Source of the DNA: Deltaproteobacteria bacterium | Lineage (GTDB): Bacteria; Desulfobacterota; Desulfobacteria; Desulfobacterales; UBA5852 | Length of the DNA: 64,000 nt | Assembly: GCA_020444045.1 (NCBI GenBank) | Contig: JAHLLS010000001.1 | Coordinates: 372,001-436,000 of the forward strand | Direction: 5' to 3' | Shown here: positions 54,377-63,999 of the stretch, piece by piece | How the letters are laid out: each line of letters opens with the position of its first letter | Numbering within the stretch: position 1 is the stretch's first letter | Translations under genes and position numbers: made by a program | The notes under the pieces: generated by a model | Databases searched by the model: none | Told to the model about the DNA's origin: nothing | What the model saw: only the letters and a program-made list of their open reading frames with translations

Positions 54377-54405
54377 TTGACATAGGTTAAACAATACGCT
54401 AAACA
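54377..54405 (+). promoter_or_regulatory. candidate promoter of the Mo-enzyme operon
   Basis: A consensus TTGACA (54377-54382) lies 17 bases before TAAACA (54400-54405), a weak -10. The surrounding 54340-54420 is AT-rich and holds the ModE-like divergent control region. No clear ModE palindrome was found. Confidence 0.35.
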
Positions 54406-54546
54406 CGCAATTCGAATATCAATCGCTTGATCAGTTTGGGATTGTTTACTTTTTTAGCGCTGGTCACATTCGGCCGGTTGGCCTTGATCTGTATATTCAT
54501 GGATATCGATACGCTTATGAGCAATTCCCATCAAGGTAAGGGTCGG

Positions 54547-55341
54547 ATGAACCTAACGCCGGTAAGGCCCCATCCAGAAACAACGCACGATCTCGATTTC
54601 TATCACCGGATCAATGACCGTCTCGATCAAGAGGTCGTGCCCTATACGGTCAACGAGTCGTCGCTTGTGGCCTACCGTGACATGGTGTGCCGGGAAGGTA
54701 ACGCCGCCTCGGCATGTTACTGGCTGCTGCTGGCCCGGTTGGCCGAGCTGGCGCTTCTGTGCGCCGGCTATTATGCCGATTGCGGGGAGGTCACCGCGGC
54801 CGGCGATTTGCTGTTCAATCCGCAACGGATCGACGTTCACGTCCGGGGAAAGCGTCAGCCCATCGTCAAAGACCGCCATCGACCGCTCTCCGAGCAGCTA
54901 AACGCCGGGGGGGCACCCTATCCCGAATTTATTAACTGGTTCCACCATAATGCCATCACCCGCGTCACGGAGCCGGCTTTAATTCCGGATTTGCTGAGTC
55001 GCCTCACGCACTCCGGATGGATATCAGCGGCCTTTCTGGACGCATATCAGGCGCGCATGGCGCAGGTGGCCGATGCCATGCGGTTCGGGCCGTGCGCTAC
55101 CGGCTTGAGTGCCCCCCCCGGGCAACCAGTGTTCCGATCGTCTGACGGTGGTTTCCGACAGGCCCATCATTTCTGTTTTGAGACAACGTGCTACCGCCGC
55201 TTGGGGCATGACATCGAACAAACCTGGTGTGATGCGGCCTATCGCAGTCCTTATCTGGTGGCCGCTTGGTATCGGGAAATCGCAACGGCGGCAGCCCGCG
55301 AGGTAGGGCGCCCCGGCCTTCCGGAACAACTGTCCATTTGA
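54547..55341 (+). CDS. protein of unknown function in the Mo-enzyme operon
   Basis: I chose the ATG at 54547 (AAGGTAAGGG just upstream), giving 264 residues; in-frame codons to 54427 would add a hydrophobic leader but have no ribosome-binding site. The protein is helical and soluble, with several Cys (YRDMVCREG, LLCAGYYADCGEV, HHFCFETTCYRRLGHDIEQTWC). It falls in the slot where formate-dehydrogenase or Mo-enzyme accessory (chaperone-like) proteins occur, but I do not recognise the family. It is followed by the FmdE-fusion gene after 28 bases and likely co-expressed with it. Confidence 0.65.
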   Translation: MNLTPVRPHPETTHDLDFYHRINDRLDQEVVPYTVNESSLVAYRDMVCREGNAASACYWLLLARLAELALLCAGYYADCGEVTAAGDLLFNPQRIDVHVRGKRQPIVKDRHRPLSEQLNAGGAPYPEFINWFHHNAITRVTEPALIPDLLSRLTHSGWISAAFLDAYQARMAQVADAMRFGPCATGLSAPPGQPVFRSSDGGFRQAHHFCFETTCYRRLGHDIEQTWCDAAYRSPYLVAAWYREIATAAAREVGRPGLPEQLSI

Positions 55342-55369
55342 ATGGCGACACGAAGGAGACAACAGCGTC

Positions 55370-57004
55370 ATGTCGATCGGTCCCTATGCGCTGGATGATT
55401 TTCTTGATCTGGTGAAATCGTTTCACGGCAGCGCCGCACCCGGCATCCTGCTGGGAGGCTACATGGTGGCCTCGCTCCAGAAGCAACTGCCCCGGAACCG
55501 GCTTTACGATGCCTTGTGTGAAACGCCGGCCTGTCTGCCGGATGCCGTTCAACTGCTGACCCCCTGCACAACGGGCAACGGCTGGCTCAAGGTCATCGAT
55601 CTGGGACGCTATGCGGTCACGCTTTACGACAAGGAAAGTGGCGACGGCATGCGGGTTTTTGTCGATTCCAGAAAATTGGCGGACCGCCCTGCCATCGAGG
55701 AATGGTACACCAAACGCAAGCCCAAAAAAGAACAGGACAAGGACCGGCTCCTGGCGGAAATCAAAGCCGCCGGGGCGTCTGTCTGCTGTTATCAAGCAGT
55801 CCATGTGCCCGCCTGTCTGCGGGGCAAGGCTGCCCGCGGCGCAATGAGGCTATGTCCGGTATGCGGCGAAGGCTATCCCGCCCTACACGGTGCCGTGTGC
55901 CGGGGCTGCCAGGGGGAATCACCCTATGCGAGTACTTCGACCCGGGACGCACTCCCCTTCCTGCCGGGGCCTGTGGTGAATGCGGTTGCCCTGAACCATG
56001 CCGTGGGCCTGCCCTTGCTGCATGATCTGACACAGATCGAACCGGGACAGTCCAAAGGGCCGGTATTTTGCCGCGGTCAGGTGATCGAGGTGGGTGATAT
56101 CTGTCGTCTGCAGCGCATGGGTCGGCGCCATCTCTATGTCGAGGAAAATCCTCCCCCGGTTGCCGAGTGGGTTCACGAGGATGATGCGGCACGCGCCTTT
56201 GCCGATGCCATGGCGGGTGACGGCATTGCCCACAATGGTATCCCCCGCGAGGGTAAGATCACATTTACCGCTCGGCAGGACGGCTTGCTGGTGGTCGATA
56301 AGCACCTTCTGGAGGCCTTCAACATGATCGAAGGTGTTATGTGTGCCGTCCGGCAGACCTGTTCCGTGGTGCAGGCCGGGCGTCCCCTGGCCGCGACGCG
56401 GGCCATACCCCTTTATCTTCCGCGGCTTCAGTTTGATCAGGCCATGGCCCTTTTGACCCGGGGACCGCTTTTCACGGTGAAGCCCATGCGTCGGGCGCGC
56501 GTCGGTATCCTTGTGACGGGCACCGAGGTTTTTGAAAAACGAATCGTCGACGGATTTGCGCCCGTCATTCGCAACAAGGTACAGCGACTCGGCTGCCGGG
56601 TGGTCTGGCAGAAGGTCGTGGCCGATGAGCGGGCCACCATTGCAGAGGCGGTGGCCGAAGCCCGAGAGGCGCATGTGGACCTGCTGGTCACCACCGCGGG
56701 CCTGTCCGTGGACCCGGATGACGTTACCCGCCTGGGTCTGCTCGATGCCGGGGCGGAAGCCGCAATCTACGGCGCACCGGTGCTGCCCGGGGCCATGCTT
56801 TTTCTGGCGCGCATCGCAGATACCCAGATTGTCGGTGTGCCGGCCTGCGCCCTCTACCACAAAGCGACCAGTTTCGATTTGGTCCTGCCCCGTCTGCTGG
56901 CCGGTGTCACGGTGGGACGTCGTGATCTGGCCCAACTTGGAGAAGGCGCTTTCTGTCTGGGTTGCAAGACCTGCACATTTCCTAAATGCGGATTCGGTAA
57001 ATAG
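55370..57004 (+). CDS. FmdE-domain / molybdopterin-binding (MoeA-MoaB-like) fusion protein
   Basis: A 544-residue fusion. Residues 1-150 resemble FmdE (formylmethanofuran dehydrogenase subunit E-type): HGSAAPGILLGGYMV, CETPACLPDAVQLLTPCTTGNG; the usual Cys of HxCPG is Ala here. A zinc-ribbon-like CPVCGEGYPALHGAVCRGC follows near 162. From about 230 a MoeA/MoaB-like part contains GILVTGTEVFEKRIVDGFAPVI and LLVTTAGLSVDPDDVTRLG, the MPT-binding fold. The C-terminus ends in a Cys cluster, FCLGCKTCTFPKCGFGK. I infer a dedicated cofactor insertase or chaperone for the downstream Mo-enzyme. Confidence 0.75.
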   Translation: MSIGPYALDDFLDLVKSFHGSAAPGILLGGYMVASLQKQLPRNRLYDALCETPACLPDAVQLLTPCTTGNGWLKVIDLGRYAVTLYDKESGDGMRVFVDSRKLADRPAIEEWYTKRKPKKEQDKDRLLAEIKAAGASVCCYQAVHVPACLRGKAARGAMRLCPVCGEGYPALHGAVCRGCQGESPYASTSTRDALPFLPGPVVNAVALNHAVGLPLLHDLTQIEPGQSKGPVFCRGQVIEVGDICRLQRMGRRHLYVEENPPPVAEWVHEDDAARAFADAMAGDGIAHNGIPREGKITFTARQDGLLVVDKHLLEAFNMIEGVMCAVRQTCSVVQAGRPLAATRAIPLYLPRLQFDQAMALLTRGPLFTVKPMRRARVGILVTGTEVFEKRIVDGFAPVIRNKVQRLGCRVVWQKVVADERATIAEAVAEAREAHVDLLVTTAGLSVDPDDVTRLGLLDAGAEAAIYGAPVLPGAMLFLARIADTQIVGVPACALYHKATSFDLVLPRLLAGVTVGRRDLAQLGEGAFCLGCKTCTFPKCGFGK

Positions 57005-57078
57005 CGACGTGCTTGACACATTCCCCAGGGCGTTTGCCGAAGGCCCGGCCGCCCGCTTAATTCCCGGAGGAGGTATCG

Positions 57079-59166
57079 ATGTCTAACGAAAAAGTTTTCA
57101 GCGTCTGCGGTATGTGTAGCGTTCGCTGCCCCATTCAGGTCGAAACGGACAACGGGCAGGTCGGCTTCATCCAGGGCAACCCCCATGTCAAAGGGATTGA
57201 AGGCGCGCTATGCGGGCGCGGTGCAGCCGGTAAAGCGCTGATCGAAGATCCGGAACGCCCCCGGAACCCCATGATCCGCAAGGGCGCCCGGGGGGAAGGC
57301 AAATGGCAGGCGGTGGGTTGGGACGAGGCCCTGGACTATACCGCCGAAAAGCTGCAAAAGGTGATCGATGCCCACGGCGGGCGCAGCATCCTTTTCTCGG
57401 ACCGGGGGGGGCCGTTCCGGGATCTGCACCGGTCTTTCGTAAGGGGGCTGGGGTCGCCCAACTGGTCCAACCACGATGCCTCATGTGCCCGCAATGTCCA
57501 CCATGCCGCTCAATCCCTGTTCGGTTTCGGCCGCAAGGGGGTGGTGTACGATCTCAAAAACGCCCGCCATGTGGTGCTCCAGACCCGCAACATGTTCGAG
57601 GCCATCAATGTCAAAGAGGTGAACGATCTGATGGGTGCCATGGATCGGGGATGCAAATTGACGGTCATCGATATCCGGGCCACTGTATCGGCCACCAAGG
57701 CCACCCGTTTTTTCATGATCCGTCCGGGTTCGGATTATGCCTTCAACCTGGCCGTCATCAACGTTTTGATCACCCACAGTCTTTACGACGTCGAGTTTGT
57801 CACACGCTGGATGAAAGACTTTGATACCCTGCGGGCGTTTGTCGAGCCCTACACGCCGGAATGGGCCGAGACCGAAACCGGCGTGCCGGCCGAGGCACTG
57901 GTCAATTTCGTCCGGGAACTGGCCACGGCCAAGCCGGCCGTGATCTGGCACCCCGGCTGGATGACGGCCCGCTATAACGATTCCTTTTACATGTCGCGCA
58001 CGATCTACATCATCAATGCTCTGCTGGGGGCCATTGGGGCCAAGGGCGGACTGCCCCGGGCCAACACCCCGGCGGATGTCGGCGGTAAAGGGCTGCAGGC
58101 GCTGGTGGATCTGTTTCCGGCACCTTCAGACAAGCGGGCGGACGGCGTGGGCTGGCGTTACCCGCAATTTGACAAAGGCCCGGGCCTGCTGCATCTGGGT
58201 TTTGAAGCCATTCGCACCGCAGATCCCTATCCGGTGAAGGCCTACATTGCCTACCGGCATGATCCTCTGATGGGATTCCCCGATCCGGAAGCATTGAAAA
58301 AAATTTGGGACGCGCTGGACTTTCTGGTGGCGGTCACCTTCTCCTGGTCGGATACGGCCTGGTATTCGGACGTCGTGTTGCCCCTATCACCCTATTTGGA
58401 GCGGGAATCCATCCTGGCGTGCAAAAACGGACTCAATCCCTATTTCTTCATGCGCCGCCGGGCCGTAACCCCCCGCTACGACACACGGGCTGACTGGGAA
58501 ATTATCGCCGGCCTGTCCAAGCGGCTGGGGCTCGATGCGCTGGCCTTCGATTCCATCGAAGACATCTGGGACTATCAACTGCAGGGCACCGGCGTGACCC
58601 GGGACGATTTCGAGGCCAGGGGGTTCGTTTCCCTGGCCGACGGCCCCCGCTATCGCTCCCAGGACAATATCGGGTTCAAGACCGACTCGGGCAAAATCGA
58701 AATCATCGCTCCCAAGTGGGAGGCCCAGGGACTGCTGTCGCTCAAGCCCTACGAAGGCTCCCACCCACCGGAAGGGCAATTCCGGATCACCTTCGGCCGC
58801 TGCGGTGTTCACACCCAGGGCCACACGGTCAACAATCCCCTGCTCTTCGAACATGTGCCGGAGAACACCCTTTGGATGCACACCGCCGCCGCCGAACAAT
58901 TAGGGTTGTCGGACGGGGACGAGGCCCTGGTGGGGGCCAACGGCGAAGCCGGCAACATTACGGTCAAACTGACCGAGATGATTCATCCGGAAGCAGTTTT
59001 CGTGCTGCACGGCTTCGGTCATACCCTGCCGGTGGAAAGCCGGGCCTTCGGCCGAGGCCTGGCCGAACAGCGTTTGATGTGCGGCGGGCTGGACAAATGG
59101 GACAGGGCCGGCGGCGCCATGGCTTTGCAGGAACATTACGTCACCGTTCGTAAAGCGGTTGCCTGA
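57079..59166 (+). CDS. molybdopterin-dependent oxidoreductase, PsrA/PhsA-like (DMSO-reductase family)
   Basis: A 695-residue bis-MGD enzyme. The N-terminal [4Fe-4S] motif is CGMCSVRC with a distal Cys in GALCGRG (near 47). Following ALDH-like length markers, [18 protein letters not shown] places a Cys near residue 136 as the probable Mo/W ligand, as in polysulfide and thiosulfate reductases. The C-terminal molydop-binding domain is present ([16 protein letters not shown], then [28 protein letters not shown]). There is no Tat signal, so it is cytoplasmic unless it rides with a partner. AGGAGG precedes the ATG. No electron-transfer PsrB/C partners are in the operon. Substrate unknown. Confidence 0.85.
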   Translation: MSNEKVFSVCGMCSVRCPIQVETDNGQVGFIQGNPHVKGIEGALCGRGAAGKALIEDPERPRNPMIRKGARGEGKWQAVGWDEALDYTAEKLQKVIDAHGGRSILFSDRGGPFRDLHRSFVRGLGSPNWSNHDASCARNVHHAAQSLFGFGRKGVVYDLKNARHVVLQTRNMFEAINVKEVNDLMGAMDRGCKLTVIDIRATVSATKATRFFMIRPGSDYAFNLAVINVLITHSLYDVEFVTRWMKDFDTLRAFVEPYTPEWAETETGVPAEALVNFVRELATAKPAVIWHPGWMTARYNDSFYMSRTIYIINALLGAIGAKGGLPRANTPADVGGKGLQALVDLFPAPSDKRADGVGWRYPQFDKGPGLLHLGFEAIRTADPYPVKAYIAYRHDPLMGFPDPEALKKIWDALDFLVAVTFSWSDTAWYSDVVLPLSPYLERESILACKNGLNPYFFMRRRAVTPRYDTRADWEIIAGLSKRLGLDALAFDSIEDIWDYQLQGTGVTRDDFEARGFVSLADGPRYRSQDNIGFKTDSGKIEIIAPKWEAQGLLSLKPYEGSHPPEGQFRITFGRCGVHTQGHTVNNPLLFEHVPENTLWMHTAAAEQLGLSDGDEALVGANGEAGNITVKLTEMIHPEAVFVLHGFGHTLPVESRAFGRGLAEQRLMCGGLDKWDRAGGAMALQEHYVTVRKAVA

Positions 59167-59204
59167 TATCAGCGTTTGGACTTCATCCCCGCAAGGAGAC
59201 CGCG

Positions 59205-59459
59205 ATGTCGGAAAAAGAGACCCTCACCATAAACGGCCAATCCCTGCCGTTTCAACCGGGGGAGACGGTGCGGGTCCTGTCCCGTCGCGGGGAAGTGCGC
59301 GTCAAAGCGCACGTGACGGATCGCGTCTCGCGGGGTATGGTCTGGATGGCGTTTCATTTCAGGGAGGCCAATGCCAACTGGCTGACCAATCCGGCTTTTG
59401 ATCCGGTCACGCTGACGGCCGAATACAAGGCCTGTGCCGTTCGCGTCGAGAAGCTTTAA
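59205..59459 (+). pseudogene. internally deleted formate dehydrogenase alpha-subunit remnant (84 codons)
   Basis: An 84-codon frame with a good AAGGAG site. Residues 1-21 ([20 protein letters not shown]) look like the [2Fe-2S] N-terminus of NAD-type formate dehydrogenase alpha subunits (LTINGxxxxxxxGxT). Residues 22-84 ([20 protein letters not shown], then [18 protein letters not shown] and [12 protein letters not shown]) match the extreme C-terminus of the molydop-binding domain. About 800 residues between are absent, in frame. The join falls at GETV, shared by both halves. A stand-alone small molydop-binding protein (like FwdD) is an alternative, but the N-terminus argues against it. Confidence 0.7.
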
Positions 59460-59636
59460 CGCTATCGCAATCCCTTGCCGGTATTGTCGCTCGAGAAATG
59501 ACACCTTGAAATCCGGCCGCCCGTTCCAATGATATCAAAAGATGTCTGCCAAACGACCATGCCCTTGGGGATTACCTGACAGCAACAGTGGCAAGGCCTG
59601 TCGGGGACCCTGCATCGCGATTTGAAAGGAATCATC

Positions 59637-61064
59637 ATGCCAAAACAATACAAAACCTTGATCGACGGCCAGTGGGTGGAAACCGGTCAGGTGCTGGATG
59701 TGCAGAATAAATACACCGGCGAGGTCATTGCCACCGTCCCGCTGGCCGACGTGGCGGTCACGCACGAAGCCATCGCGGCCGCGGCCCGCGCATTTGAAAC
59801 CTATAAAAAAGTGCCGTCCCATGCGCGTTCGTCCATGCTGGAGGCAGTGGCCGATCAGCTCTGGCAGCGTGCCGATCAGTTGGCCGAGATCATCAGTCTG
59901 GAAACGGGCAAGGCGCGGAAGTTTTCCCTCAACGAGGTGCAGCGCAGCAGTGAAACCTTCAAGTTCGCGGCCGAGGAGGCCAAACGCATTCATGGCGAAA
60001 CCGTTCCCATGGATGCCAGCCGTTTCGGGGAAAACCGTTTCGGTTATTGGGTGCGGGAGCCGGTGGGGGTCATCGGCGCCATCACACCTTTCAATTTCCC
60101 GCTGAACCTGGTGGCCCACAAGGTGGCCCCGGCCCTGGCGGCGGGCAATACGGTGGTGCTGAAGCCGGCGTCCACCACGCCCCTTTCCGCCCTGAAGCTC
60201 GGTGAACTATTAATGGCGGCCGGTTTGCCACGGGGAGTGCTTAACATCGTGGTGGGTGCCGGGGCGGTGGTGGGGGATGCCATGGTGACGCATCCGGCAT
60301 GTCAGAAAATCACCTTTACCGGCTCGCCGGCGGTGGGCGAACAGATTATCAAAAAAGCCGGCATCAAGAAGGTCACCCTGGAGCTGGGCAACAATTCGGC
60401 CACGTTGATCGAGCCGGACGCCGATCTGGCCAAGGCGGCCGAGCGCTGTGTGGTGAGTGCCTTTGCCAATGCCGGCCAGGTCTGCATCTCCCTGCAGCGC
60501 ATTTACGTGCACCGGAATTGCGCGGAAGCGTTTACGACGTTTTTTGTGGACAAGGTGAACGCCCTTAAGGTGGGTGATCCCCTGGATCCGGCTTGCGACG
60601 TGGGGCCCATGATCGACCGTCAGGAAGTCCAGCGCATCGATGCCTGGGTGCGCGAAGCCGTGGCCCAGGGGGCAGTGGTGGCCACGGGCGGCCGGGCCGA
60701 GGGTCGCATGTATCTGCCGACGGTGCTCACCCAGGTCACCGAATCCATGAAGGTGATGTGCCTGGAAACCTTTGCGCCGGTGGTATCGATCGTGGTCTAT
60801 GATGATTTTGAGGCGGGGTTAGCCCTCATCAATGCCTCGGATTTCGGGCTGCAGGCCGGGGTTTACACCAACGATATCCGCAAAGCCATGCAGGCGGTCA
60901 ATACCCTGGCCGTGGGCGGTGTGATGATCAACGACACGCCGACCTTTCGGCTGGACCACTTCCCCTACGGCGGCAACAAGCGTAGCGGTCTGGGCCGCGA
61001 AGGCGTTCGCTTTGCCATGGAGGATATGACCACCATCAAGATGGTGGTCATCAACCATAATTGA
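59637..61064 (+). CDS. NAD(P)-dependent aldehyde dehydrogenase
   Basis: A 475-residue ALDH-superfamily enzyme from the ATG at 59637 (AAAGGA upstream; an ATG five codons earlier is less well placed). Motifs are the Asn in TPFNFPLNLVAHKVAPAL (near 148), FTGSPAVGEQI, the general base in TLELGNNSATLI (near 248) and the nucleophile in NAGQVCISLQR (Cys near 285). It most resembles the lactaldehyde/succinate-semialdehyde ALDH group. It oxidises an aldehyde to an acid in the cytoplasm; the substrate is not clear. It follows the FDH remnant by 177 bases with no gene between. Confidence 0.92.
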   Translation: MPKQYKTLIDGQWVETGQVLDVQNKYTGEVIATVPLADVAVTHEAIAAAARAFETYKKVPSHARSSMLEAVADQLWQRADQLAEIISLETGKARKFSLNEVQRSSETFKFAAEEAKRIHGETVPMDASRFGENRFGYWVREPVGVIGAITPFNFPLNLVAHKVAPALAAGNTVVLKPASTTPLSALKLGELLMAAGLPRGVLNIVVGAGAVVGDAMVTHPACQKITFTGSPAVGEQIIKKAGIKKVTLELGNNSATLIEPDADLAKAAERCVVSAFANAGQVCISLQRIYVHRNCAEAFTTFFVDKVNALKVGDPLDPACDVGPMIDRQEVQRIDAWVREAVAQGAVVATGGRAEGRMYLPTVLTQVTESMKVMCLETFAPVVSIVVYDDFEAGLALINASDFGLQAGVYTNDIRKAMQAVNTLAVGGVMINDTPTFRLDHFPYGGNKRSGLGREGVRFAMEDMTTIKMVVINHN

Positions 61065-61191
61065 TGCGTTCCCACCGTATTCGGACGCGATTGACCCGCT
61101 GGCGTTCAAACGGGGAGCTGGTCTTGATTATGCGGTCTTGGAGGCTTATGAGTTATAGCAATGAAATCGCCAACACCGGGAGGATAACCGC

Positions 61192-62631
61192 ATGAACCAA
61201 ACGGCAAACGTGCTTTCCATCACGGACACCGGCCGCGCTCGTGACATTTTCCGGCGCCAGAAAGAAGCCGTCCTGAACAGTCCACCGTTTTCCCTCGAGG
61301 AGCGCCGGGACAATCTGCACAAGCTGGAGGCCGTATTGGTCAAGCATCAGGACGCCATTGCCGAGGTCATTTCAAAGGATTTCGGCAATCGTTCAATCCA
61401 TGAAACCAAAATCCTGGAGCTTTTTCCAGCCATCGACGGGCTGCGCTATACGCGCCGGCATCTAAAAAAATGGATGAAACCCGGCAAGCGTCATGTGGCC
61501 CTGTGGTTCAAGGGTGCCCGCAACCGGGTGATTCCCCAGCCCAAAGGTGTGGTGGGCATTATCGCCCCCTGGAACTATCCCCTTTTCCTGGTTATCAGCC
61601 CGCTGACCAGTGCGCTGGCGGCCGGAAACCGCTGCATGATCAAAATGGCGGCGAATGCGCAAGGGCTCTGCCATCTCCTGCATGACATCCTGGCGCCGGT
61701 CTTCTCCGAGGATCTGCTGGCGGTTCTGCCGGGCGTTGCCGCCCGTGATTTTACGCCCCTGCCCTTCGATCACCTGGTGTTTACCGGGTCGCCCAACTCC
61801 GGACGCACCGTGATGAAAACCGCCGGCGACAACCTGACCCCGGTAACGCTGGAACTGGGCGGCAAATCACCGACTCTCATCGACGAAGATTTCGATATTC
61901 AGACGGCGGCCGAACGCATTCTGCACGTCAAATACATGAATGCCGGCCAGACCTGCGTGGCCCCGGACTATCTGCTGTTGCCGGCTCACAAAGTGGACGC
62001 CTTTATTGCGGCCGCGGGTCCCATTGTCCGCCAGCGCTATCCGCGTCTTGATACGCCGGACTACACCTCGATCATTGACGACCGCAGCTACCAGCGCTTA
62101 ATCGGTGTGATCGAGGACGCGCGCGCCAAAGGGGCCACGGTGGTCAACCTGCTCGAGGGAGCGGCCCCGGACCCGGATTTGCGCAAAATACCCCCGACGA
62201 TTCTGCGGGACGTGACCGATGACATGGAAGTGATGCAGCACGAGATTTTCGGCCCGCTGCTGCCGATCAAGCCCTATCGCACCCTGGACGAGGCGCTGGC
62301 CTATATCAACGGCCATGAGCGCCCGCTGGCCCTCTACTTGTTTTCCAATGACCGCCAGGTTCGGGAGACCGTTCTCTCCCGCACCATGTCCGGGGGCGTC
62401 AGCATCAATGACTGTGCCATGCACGTGGCCCAGCATGACATGCCCTTTGGCGGTATCGGCAACAGCGGCATGGGGCAGTATCACGGCTACGAGGGGTTTG
62501 CCGAGTTCTCCAAGCTGCGGCCTGTTTTTCAGCAGGCGGCCCGGCCGCTGGGCGCATCCTTCCTCTACCCGCCCTATGGCAAGGCCTTTGGCACCATGTA
62601 CAAAATACTGATCAAGATGCGATGGGTGTAG
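61192..62631 (+). CDS. aldehyde dehydrogenase, coniferyl-aldehyde/ALDH3 type
   Basis: A 479-residue ALDH of the class 3 / coniferyl aldehyde type, which lacks the N-terminal extension of other ALDHs. Visible: IAPWNYPLFLVISPLTSALAAGN, FTGSPNSGRTVMKTA, LELGGKSPTLI and the nucleophile in NAGQTCVAPDYLL (Cys near 251). The hydrophobic C-terminus (FLYPPYGKAFGTMYKILIKMRWV) may associate with membrane, as in fatty aldehyde dehydrogenases. A site AGGATAA precedes the ATG. Two ALDHs in tandem of different classes suggest breakdown of, or defence against, more than one aldehyde. Confidence 0.92.
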   Translation: MNQTANVLSITDTGRARDIFRRQKEAVLNSPPFSLEERRDNLHKLEAVLVKHQDAIAEVISKDFGNRSIHETKILELFPAIDGLRYTRRHLKKWMKPGKRHVALWFKGARNRVIPQPKGVVGIIAPWNYPLFLVISPLTSALAAGNRCMIKMAANAQGLCHLLHDILAPVFSEDLLAVLPGVAARDFTPLPFDHLVFTGSPNSGRTVMKTAGDNLTPVTLELGGKSPTLIDEDFDIQTAAERILHVKYMNAGQTCVAPDYLLLPAHKVDAFIAAAGPIVRQRYPRLDTPDYTSIIDDRSYQRLIGVIEDARAKGATVVNLLEGAAPDPDLRKIPPTILRDVTDDMEVMQHEIFGPLLPIKPYRTLDEALAYINGHERPLALYLFSNDRQVRETVLSRTMSGGVSINDCAMHVAQHDMPFGGIGNSGMGQYHGYEGFAEFSKLRPVFQQAARPLGASFLYPPYGKAFGTMYKILIKMRWV

Positions 62632-62793
62632 GCGTCTTGGGGGATTTTTCTCCGCTTGAGCCGGGATGGTTTTCTCGTCAATGCGCGGCATGTGGCAAAA
62701 GGGAAAGAACCCATTCTCTTCAACGTCGGTAACACCTATTCAGGCATGCCCCGAAATCGTTCCTAAGTGGTGGATGATCTCAGAAGCGGGGCT

Positions 62794-63999
62794 TCATGGG
62801 GTCGGGGACTGGTGGTAGGTGAAGAAGTTGTCCCAGGTGTGATCCAGCTTGGCCTTGGCTTCCGCCAGGGGAAGGACTTCCAGGTGGTCGCCGTGGTGTT
62901 GCAGCAGTCCCCAACGCGCCAGTTTGGCCAGCGCGTCGGCAACTTCGAAGTCGATGGCGCAATCCCAATCTTTTTCCAGCCAGGATTCAACCGCCTCGTC
63001 CAACTGCCGACGGGTCAGCCCATTACCACTTTGTGCTAAAAATAAATAAGCCAGCAGGGCTTCTTTGAATTCTTCTTCTTCGGCCGCGTCGATGAGATGA
63101 TGGAAAACCCCAGCATTATTGTCCAGGTTCTTGAAATAGAGATTTTCAGACAGGGCTTTCATGAAGCGTAGTTTGCGGTTTTTGAATTTACTGATCTGCT
63201 TGAACAAAAAGCCGCCTAATGCCAACATCCCCAACCCCAGCGCCACCAAGTGCTTCTGATTGATCTCCACCGCGGTGTCGCGCAAGCCTAGCCAGAACGC
63301 CACCAGGCCACCGACCAGTGCCAGGGAGGCGCCCAGTTTGGAGACCACCACGACCACGCCGCTTACGGCGGCCGGAATGCCGATGATCAGCTTGTCGATG
63401 GTTTTCATGCGCACTTCACTGTTGGGAAAGAGCATTTCCAGATCCGCTTTGGGGACGTTCTGGAAAAGTTTGATCAGGGTGGCCCCGGGTTGATAGGGAA
63501 GATTCTTGCGATCGGCCGCCTTGAAATAGGATTCCTCCTTGAATTTGATATAGACCACCACCCGGTCGTAGTTGGTGAACGTCGTGGGGGTTTTTTTCAG
63601 GCCCGCGAACGAAACCAGGGTTTCCTGCTGCAGGCGCTCGCCCCGCCGGAAAAATAGCACTTCTTCGAAATCATCGAAATCGACCGCCAGGCGAATTTTG
63701 AAAAGCGATTCCTCGGCGAGAGCTTCTTTTAAATCGGCATCCGTTATGGGTTCGAAATTGGCGGCATCCAGCAAGGTGTTCATTTGTTGAACAAAGGATT
63801 TCTGGTGTGTCAGCAGGGCCTCCCGGTCCAGCGGTTTCAATGAACGGGTGTCGGCATCGGGGTTGAATGGGGCGTAGGCGTCCTTGAGGGACTCCAGTAG
63901 CTGGTGGTATTCAAAATGCAGAAGGGCTCCCAGAATGCGGTGGAAGTCATTGAAGTGGGTTTCGGCCTTGTTCGGCACCAGCCCGGCGTCGCGACACAT
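62794..63999 (-). CDS. DUF3754 / TMEM143-like membrane protein, N-terminus cut by the window
   Basis: At least 401 residues; homologs usually have another 20-40 residues before the first Met seen here, so the true start probably lies outside the window. The family pattern includes FHFEYHQLLESLKDAYAPFNPD, LFFRRGERLQQETLVSF and the DxxL-FPNSEVRMKTIDK-like stretch. Two membrane segments lie near 225-258 (IPAAVSGVVVVVSKLG, LALVGGLVAFWLGL) with a third near 275. The C-terminus (about 330-401) is a winged-helix-like tail. Function unknown; human TMEM143 is mitochondrial. Confidence 0.8.
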   Translation of the reverse strand: MCRDAGLVPNKAETHFNDFHRILGALLHFEYHQLLESLKDAYAPFNPDADTRSLKPLDREALLTHQKSFVQQMNTLLDAANFEPITDADLKEALAEESLFKIRLAVDFDDFEEVLFFRRGERLQQETLVSFAGLKKTPTTFTNYDRVVVYIKFKEESYFKAADRKNLPYQPGATLIKLFQNVPKADLEMLFPNSEVRMKTIDKLIIGIPAAVSGVVVVVSKLGASLALVGGLVAFWLGLRDTAVEINQKHLVALGLGMLALGGFLFKQISKFKNRKLRFMKALSENLYFKNLDNNAGVFHHLIDAAEEEEFKEALLAYLFLAQSGNGLTRRQLDEAVESWLEKDWDCAIDFEVADALAKLARWGLLQHHGDHLEVLPLAEAKAKLDHTWDNFFTYHQSPTP

